This document shows, piece after piece, positions 7,124 to 9,792 of a stretch of 9,792 nt of DNA. The notes beneath the pieces are model-generated. The model did no database searches, was not told the origin of the DNA, and saw nothing but the letters and a program-made list of their open reading frames with translations. A program made the position numbers and the translations under genes. The first letter of the stretch is position 1, and each line of letters opens with the position of its first letter. This DNA comes from JAVZGQ01 sp038998365 (GTDB lineage: Archaea > Aenigmatarchaeota > Aenigmatarchaeia > CG10238-14 > SCSR01): positions 1-9,792 of the forward strand of contig JAVZHJ010000027.1 in the NCBI GenBank assembly GCA_038998365.1, written 5' to 3'.

Positions 7124-7616
7124 ATCTTGCCAATTCTTCTGGAAGCTTTTCCCTATTTTCTTGATTTACTTCTAAAATTTCACCAAACTGCTTGAATTGC
7201 TTAACAAAATTTCTGTGCAGCACTGCAATCAAAGGCTTGTCCAAAAGAACCAAAGCAAAAATCTTCTTCTTGAAATTCTCGCTGAAGAATTCCATCTTCC
7301 CGATTTCATCTATAACAACAACATCACAATTTTCAATCGCAAAATCTATTGCAGGCAAAGCAACTTTTTCAAAAGCTTCTACATCAATTCCATATTTACC
7401 AAGCTTTGGCTCAATTTTGAAATCAACGCTTGCAAAAACTTCCATGGCTTGAGAGAAAACATCTTTAACATAAAAACCAACTCTTTTCCCTTCTTCCCTT
7501 ATTTCTGGTGTAACTATTCCACCAACTTTCAATCCTTTGTTCTTGAGCAGTTCAATTGCCTTAAGCAAAACAGTTGATTTGCCAGAGCCTGCTCTGCCTG
7601 TCAGAAAAATTTTCAT
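7113..7616 (-). CDS. THEP1-family nucleoside-triphosphatase (167 aa)
   Basis: This is a small P-loop NTPase of the THEP1 family (COG1618, NTPase_1). The Walker A motif GRAGSGKST is at residues 7-15. The Walker B motif VVVIDEIG is at 99-106, with D103-E104 and the family's following GKME. 'GGIVTPEIREEGKRVGFYV' at 32-50 matches the family's usual strand after the first helix, and 'AVLHR' at 131-135 sits where members carry their last core strand. Length is typical. Characterised members hydrolyse NTPs with low specificity; the cellular role is unsettled, and involvement in RNA or nucleotide metabolism is only conjecture. TTTAAA lies 24 nt upstream of the ATG, so the mRNA is probably leaderless. 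The gene has its own promoter although the gene behind it ends only 31 nt away. Confidence 0.95.
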   Translation of the reverse strand: MKIFLTGRAGSGKSTVLLKAIELLKNKGLKVGGIVTPEIREEGKRVGFYVKDVFSQAMEVFASVDFKIEPKLGKYGIDVEAFEKVALPAIDFAIENCDVVVIDEIGKMEFFSENFKKKIFALVLLDKPLIAVLHRNFVKQFKQFGEILEVNQENREKLPEELARSIS

Positions 7617-7635
7617 AATCTTAAATTTGGCTTAA

Positions 7636-7644
7636 GTTTAAAAG
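7636..7644 (-). promoter_or_regulatory. Probable TATA element of the THEP1-family gene
   Basis: CTTTTAAAC on the minus strand is centred 24 nt before the ATG at 7616. That places the start site at or next to the start codon, a leaderless arrangement also seen for the next gene upstream. Confidence 0.5.
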
Positions 7645-7647
7645 AGT

Positions 7648-7905
7648 TTAACCTTTTGTCTCTTGTGCCATAGTGGACTTTAACAACTCATCTCTTTCTT
7701 TCTCGTATGACTTTCTAAGTTCAGCTATTTTACTTAAGTATTCAAGTGTCAGAACCCTTATTTTCTCTTCTGCATCACTTTCTCCATACATTATTTTATT
7801 ATAAGCTTCAAGTGCTATGTTAGCTGCCAAGAAAATAGATAAACCATCTTCTATATTTCTCACGTATTCCAGATCTCTCAATATTTTCTCCAAACTTCTT
7901 GGCAT
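7648..7905 (-). CDS. Small helical protein of unknown function (85 aa)
   Basis: I do not recognise this protein. It is entirely helix-compatible and highly charged: an N-terminal helix (MPRSLEKILRDLEYVRN), a more hydrophobic middle (SIFLAANIALEAYNKIM) and a C-terminal heptad-like stretch rich in Glu, Lys and Arg (about 50-78) that could form a coiled coil. The frame is open from an upstream ATG at 7959, but I chose the ATG at 7905. TTTTATTTTTAA lies 23-24 nt before it, giving a leaderless transcript, and starting at 7959 would place that promoter inside the gene. The dropped 18 residues look like translated promoter. It sits between the initiator tRNA and the THEP1-family gene, all on the minus strand, each with its own probable promoter. 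Confidence 0.72.
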   Translation of the reverse strand: MPRSLEKILRDLEYVRNIEDGLSIFLAANIALEAYNKIMYGESDAEEKIRVLTLEYLSKIAELRKSYEKERDELLKSTMAQETKG

Positions 7906-7922
7906 GATTAATTTAACAATAG

Positions 7923-7934
7923 TTAAAAATAAAA
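7923..7934 (-). promoter_or_regulatory. Probable TATA element of the 85-aa gene
   Basis: TTTTATTTTTAA on the minus strand is centred about 24 nt before the ATG at 7905. This spacing supports leaderless transcription and decides the start codon against the in-frame ATG at 7959. Confidence 0.5.
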
Positions 7935-7967
7935 GGCTTACTCTTGAATAATTTTTCAAAAATTTCC

Positions 7968-7974
7968 AAAAAAA
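7968..7974 (-). terminator. Oligo-T terminator after initiator tRNA
   Basis: A run of seven T on the minus strand begins 8 nt after the discriminator base of the initiator tRNA. Archaeal RNA polymerase stops efficiently at such runs. Confidence 0.55.
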
Positions 7975-8025
7975 TATAGAATAGCGGGGCCTGGATTTGA
8001 ACCAGGGACCTTCGGGTTATGAGCC

Positions 8026-8040
8026 TTTCGCTTTTTTAAT
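8026..8040 (-). other. Initiator tRNA intron 2 (15 nt, anticodon stem position 29/30)
   Basis: ATTAAAAAAGCGAAA lies between TCG and GG of the anticodon stem. Position 29/30 is a site where non-canonical archaeal tRNA introns are known. TCG just before it can pair with CGA inside it, but this is not a standard bulge-helix-bulge. Confidence 0.8.
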
Positions 8041-8060
8041 CGACGAGCACTCCAGGCTGC

Positions 8061-8081
8061 TTTAGGGCAAGTTTAAAATTG
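8061..8081 (-). other. Initiator tRNA intron 1 (21 nt, D-stem position 11/12)
   Basis: This segment separates D-stem positions 11 and 12. Its ends are CAATTT and CCTAAA, and CAA...TTG within it could pair weakly. Because exon 1 ends in A and the intron ends in A, the cut could equally be at 10/11. No textbook bulge-helix-bulge is obvious by eye. Confidence 0.78.
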
Positions 8082-8090
8082 TCTACCCCG

Positions 8091-8660
8091 CTACCTGGAA
8101 TGTTTTATTCTTTTTATTTTAATTGAATTATTGTCTATATTTATAAATTTAATTGGAATAGATATGCTGTAAATATTTGACCATCTCTTTTTTCTCCATT
8201 TAAAACAAGAAATATTTGCATATAAACCGATGTTCGATAAAAATTTTCTTACTTTATTCATTAGTTGTTTATTAGTGTTTTTTATTCTAATCGAAGAATT
8301 TCTTACATCTCCTTCAGAGTCTATCAATCCAGAAATAAATCCAATTTCATATTCTTTGTTATGAATCTCTTTTTTACATCTTTTTAACAAAAAGTTATAA
8401 AATTTTTTAGAATTAACTCTTATTCTATTGCATTTAAACCTTTTGTCCTTAAAGAGAATTGGATTTAGTCCTAATTTTTTAAGTAAAAAAATTAAATAAT
8501 TCTGTACATCTAAATCTCTTTCAGAATGTAAATAAAATTCTACATTAAAATGTCTCGTCTTCCTGTCATAAAACATATATCCGTCTCCAGAAAAAAGTCA
8601 TACTAAATATCCGATTTCCTTTGTTTTTAAATTTTCTAATAGTAAATCTCTAATTCGCAT
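8091..8660 (-). pseudogene. LAGLIDADG homing endonuclease interrupted by an in-frame TGA
   Basis: From the ATG at 8660 the frame reads MRIRDLLLENLKTKEIGYLV, then TGA (8600-8598, codon 21), then LFSGDGYMFYD and on to TAG at 8093-8091. The two halves are in the same frame and together give a two-motif LAGLIDADG protein: motif 1 is GYLV*LFSGDGYM, motif 2 is GFISGLIDSEGDV (about 107-119). The 189-codon length matches compact monomeric archaeal enzymes such as I-DmoI (188 aa). The stop replaces what is normally Gly or Ala, and GGA to TGA is one substitution. Restart at the ATG at 8576 would give 161 aa without motif 1. LAGLIDADG enzymes cut long DNA sites to spread their own gene. The gene's TAG overlaps the first two nt of the initiator tRNA. 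No other disruption is seen, so the inactivation looks recent. Confidence 0.85.
8113..8124 (-). promoter_or_regulatory. Probable TATA element for initiator tRNA, inside the endonuclease gene
   Basis: TTAAAATAAAAA on the minus strand is centred about 26 nt before the tRNA 5' end at 8092. It lies within the last codons of the endonuclease gene. Another AT-rich element (TTTATAAAT, near 8138-8148) is a less well placed alternative. Confidence 0.4.
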
Positions 8661-8675
8661 GTCCTTATTTTGTTA

Positions 8676-8689
8676 CTTTTTAAAAAATC
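8676..8689 (+). promoter_or_regulatory. Possible TATA region between endonuclease and small-gene operon
   Basis: CTTTTTAAAAAATC contains a near-palindromic AT core. Read rightward it would start transcription near 8707 and leave a leader of about 93 nt before the GTG at 8800. Read leftward its centre is only 21 nt before the endonuclease ATG, slightly close for that gene. It could serve either or both. Confidence 0.35.
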
Positions 8690-8700
8690 TTTTTTTTCAC

Positions 8701-8799
8701 TCACCCCTTGAGTTCGAAATCTAAATCCTAAGCTTTTCTCCAGCTTCTTCTCATGAGCGAGATGAAAAAATTGGAAAAATCGCTCTTTGGGGTGAAAGC
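8701..8799 (+). promoter_or_regulatory. Structured leader that could mask the ribosome binding site of the operon
   Basis: TCACCCC (8701-8707) is complementary to GGGGTGA (8789-8795), and the latter is the Shine-Dalgarno of the GTG start at 8800. Enclosed between them are two further inverted repeats: AAGCT (8730-8734) with AGCTT (8742-8746), and GAGCGA (8755-8760) with TCGCTC (8780-8785). Together they can be drawn as a three-stem branched structure. I matched no known riboswitch. Pairing was done by eye, without energies, and could be chance. Confidence 0.35.
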
Positions 8800-9063
8800 G
8801 TGAAGAAAAGTTTTTGGAAAGGTTTAACCTCGCTGCTCTGCACCGCAAGCGGAACAGGAATTGGCTACATGGCAGCTCAATGCGGCTCTGTAGCTTACAT
8901 AGCTGGAAGAGAAATTTGGAATCTGACTAATGGTTTGCCAGTAGCACCGATTCCTGAATTGTTAAAAGACTATGCAGTCTACACTTCTACCGCTGCTCTG
9001 ATCGGCGAGGTTAGCGGCTACATCTTTCACAAAAAAATTTGGAAAGCCTTGGGAGGTGAATGA
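8800..9063 (+). CDS. Small putative membrane protein, first gene of operon (87 aa)
   Basis: I do not recognise this protein. The start is GTG at 8800, supported by GGGGTGA 4 nt upstream and a basic N-terminus (KKSFWKG). Two fairly hydrophobic, small-residue-rich segments, about 10-35 ('CTASGTGIGYMAAQCG' onward) and 58-77 ('YAVYTSTAALIGEVSGYIF'), could be membrane helices joined by a 20-residue loop. The C-terminus is basic (HKKIWKALGGE). Codon use looks somewhat more GC-rich than in the neighbouring genes. The next gene starts directly after its TGA, with the Shine-Dalgarno inside this gene, so they are translationally linked. A small pore or holin-like role is possible but unsupported. Confidence 0.75.
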   Translation: MKKSFWKGLTSLLCTASGTGIGYMAAQCGSVAYIAGREIWNLTNGLPVAPIPELLKDYAVYTSTAALIGEVSGYIFHKKIWKALGGE

Positions 9064-9345
9064 ATGGTAAAATTGAGTGAAATTGATATTGGAACTAAAG
9101 ATTTAGTTGTGTTATTGCTTGGGGTGCTTGGTGGCTACTATGTGAGAAAACCAATAGAAGAAATAAGAAGGTCTGAAAAAGAAAGCGATGCTCAACTTAT
9201 AGGAAAAACAGCGGCACAATATGTCGCTGCAGAACTTAGAAGTTTAGGAGTTGGACCAGAAAGCTACAGAGCAATAGATGAGCTTACAAAAACTTTGAAA
9301 GAGTTGAGAGAGGAGTTGAGAAAATACAGGGATAAAAATGGTTGA
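9064..9345 (+). CDS. Small protein with N-terminal membrane segment and coiled coil (93 aa)
   Basis: No family was recognised. GGAGGTGA lies 4 nt before the ATG at 9064, and the ATG follows the previous stop with no gap. Residues ~12-27 (DLVVLLLGVLGGYYVR) form one hydrophobic segment ending in basic residues, likely a single membrane helix. The remainder is charged and helical, and residues ~68-91 (IDELTKTLKELREELRKYRD) have heptad spacing typical of a coiled coil. The likely topology is a membrane-tethered rod facing the cytoplasm. It overlaps the next gene by 8 nt. Confidence 0.78.
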   Translation: MVKLSEIDIGTKDLVVLLLGVLGGYYVRKPIEEIRRSEKESDAQLIGKTAAQYVAAELRSLGVGPESYRAIDELTKTLKELREELRKYRDKNG

Positions 9346-9526
9346 AGAAAATGAAGTTATTTCAATAGTTTACGGTTTGCTTCAAGGTTTAAAAGCTTAC
9401 AGGGAAGCTTACAACAAGCTGAGCAATAAGGAAGTTGAAAATCGTGAAATAAAGCTAGAAGAGATTATAGAAAAATACAAACAATTTGAAAAGTTGCTTT
9501 ATTTCCTTGAAAAGGTGATAGGATGA
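9338..9526 (+). CDS. Small helical protein of unknown function (62 aa)
   Basis: No family was recognised. The ATG at 9338 overlaps the previous gene's end by 8 nt, and a weak AGGGAT precedes it. The product is acidic/basic amphipathic helix throughout: 'VISIVYGLLQGLKAYREAYNKL', a short Asn-containing turn, then 'KLEEIIEKYKQFEKLLYFLEKVI'. That suggests a two-helix hairpin or an oligomerising coiled coil. There is no signal peptide or membrane segment. Confidence 0.72.
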   Translation: MVEENEVISIVYGLLQGLKAYREAYNKLSNKEVENREIKLEEIIEKYKQFEKLLYFLEKVIG

Positions 9527-9792
9527 ATGGAAGACTATCTTTCAAGGCTGATAGAGTATCAAGGATTGATGAAAGAAATTGAAATTGCAGGAGAAGAGCA
9601 CTTAAAAATCATAAAACAAAATTATTCTAGTTACTTGAAAAAAGCCGAAGAACTTAAAACAAAAATCGCTTCAGATGTTTTCTTAACTGCTGAAGACAAG
9701 GAATGTATGTTGAAAAAAATTTCAAGTTATATAAAACGACTTGAGTCCAAAGAAGATGAATTAGATATAAACTCATTTTTGTTAGGGGCTCT
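9527..9792 (+). CDS. Coiled-coil protein, 3'-partial (at least 88 aa)
   Basis: The frame opens at ATG 9527, directly after the previous TGA, and continues to the right edge with no stop (88 codons plus 2 nt). GGTGAT (9514-9519) lies 7 nt upstream. The product (MEDYLSRLIEYQGLMKEIEI...) is almost all helix, with Glu/Lys heptads over about 15-75, one Cys (ECMLKK) and no membrane segment. No family was recognised. An overlapping ATG at 9523 in another frame gives only 19 codons. Confidence 0.72.
   Translation, partial: MEDYLSRLIEYQGLMKEIEIAGEEHLKIIKQNYSSYLKKAEELKTKIASDVFLTAEDKECMLKKISSYIKRLESKEDELDINSFLLGA

Larger units (their letters stand above)
7982..8092 (-). tRNA. Initiator tRNA-Met(CAU) with two non-canonical introns
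   Basis: The acceptor stem AGCGGGG/CCCCGCT starts with A1-U72, the archaeal initiator signature. The anticodon CAT is at 8019-8021 in loop CTCATAA. The anticodon stem TCGGG/CCCGA contains the three consecutive G-C pairs (29-31 with 39-41) that mark initiators. The T-arm is CCTGG/CCAGG around TTCAAAT, with discriminator A. Read straight through, the D-stem and anticodon stem are broken. Removing 8061-8081 restores D-stem GAGC/GCTC with loop AGCCTGGAGT, which is close to archaeal initiators; removing 8026-8040 restores TCGGG. The mature tRNA is then 75 nt. Exons are 8092-8082, 8060-8041 and 8025-7982. There is no intron at the canonical 37/38 site. Confidence 0.93.

Noticed and set aside
7906..7959. 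Start of the 85-aa gene at 7959, adding 18 residues.
   Set aside because: A well-spaced TATA-like element lies at 7923-7934, inside that extension, and the extra residues do not resemble the rest of the protein.
8598..8600. The TGA as selenocysteine or a recoded sense codon.
   Set aside because: The position is a small residue in LAGLIDADG proteins, no selenoprotein context is visible, and neighbouring genes use TGA as a stop.
8636..8848. A minus-strand open frame of 70 codons between the endonuclease and the small-gene operon.
   Set aside because: It overlaps the start and ribosome binding site of the rightward gene and the 5' end of the endonuclease, has no clear Shine-Dalgarno, and its sequence reads like translated leader and repeats.
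8800..9792. An element integrated at the tRNA-Met 3' end, as with archaeal tyrosine integrases.
   Set aside because: The 3' end of the tRNA faces left (7982), away from the small-gene operon; no integrase and no duplicated tRNA 3' segment are visible.
1..9792. CRISPR arrays, insertion sequences and rRNA genes.
   Set aside because: No regularly spaced repeats, transposase motifs or rRNA signatures were seen on reading both strands.

Overview
The window looks like archaeal chromosome, most likely from a DPANN-type lineage. The evidence is: leaderless genes with an AT-rich TATA-like element about 24-32 nt before the start codon; Shine-Dalgarno sequences of the GGAGGTGA type inside operons; tRNA genes interrupted by very short non-canonical introns; an initiator tRNA with the archaeal A1-U72 pair; a THEP1-type NTPase; and Cys-rich secreted proteins with poly-Thr 'TTTTTTLP' linkers. 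The lineage call is inference; archaeal origin is much safer. The DNA is clearly AT-rich.

Region 1 (1-6605) is a surface-protein locus built around one 71-nt divergent promoter. Leftward lie a 217-aa membrane-anchored protein and, overlapping it by ATGA, a giant Cys-rich secreted protein of at least 888 residues whose C-terminus lies beyond the left edge. Rightward lie a 466-aa secreted protein with TSP1-like Cys repeats and a 595-aa Gly-rich protein with a Thr/Ser stalk and a C-terminal membrane anchor. Three of the four share a signal peptide plus poly-Thr linker, so they probably belong to one cell-envelope structure.

Region 2 (6577-8092) is a housekeeping patch. It holds tRNA-Val(UAC) with a 12-nt insert in its D-stem, a 125-aa unknown gene, a convergent THEP1-family NTPase, an 85-aa helical unknown, and the initiator tRNA-Met(CAU), which appears to carry two non-canonical introns (21 and 15 nt). 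Both tRNAs seem to have promoters embedded in the coding sequence next door.

Region 3 (8091-8660) is a LAGLIDADG homing endonuclease gene that abuts the initiator tRNA. It is intact except for an in-frame TGA inside its first LAGLIDADG motif. Five other genes in the window end in TGA, so a nonsense mutation is likelier than recoding.

Region 4 (8676-9792) is a rightward operon of at least four small, mostly helical or membrane proteins of unknown function, packed end to start. Its leader can be drawn as a branched structure whose closing stem would occupy the first gene's ribosome binding site. The fourth gene runs off the right edge. It may be part of a mobile or viral element, but no hallmark gene is visible here.
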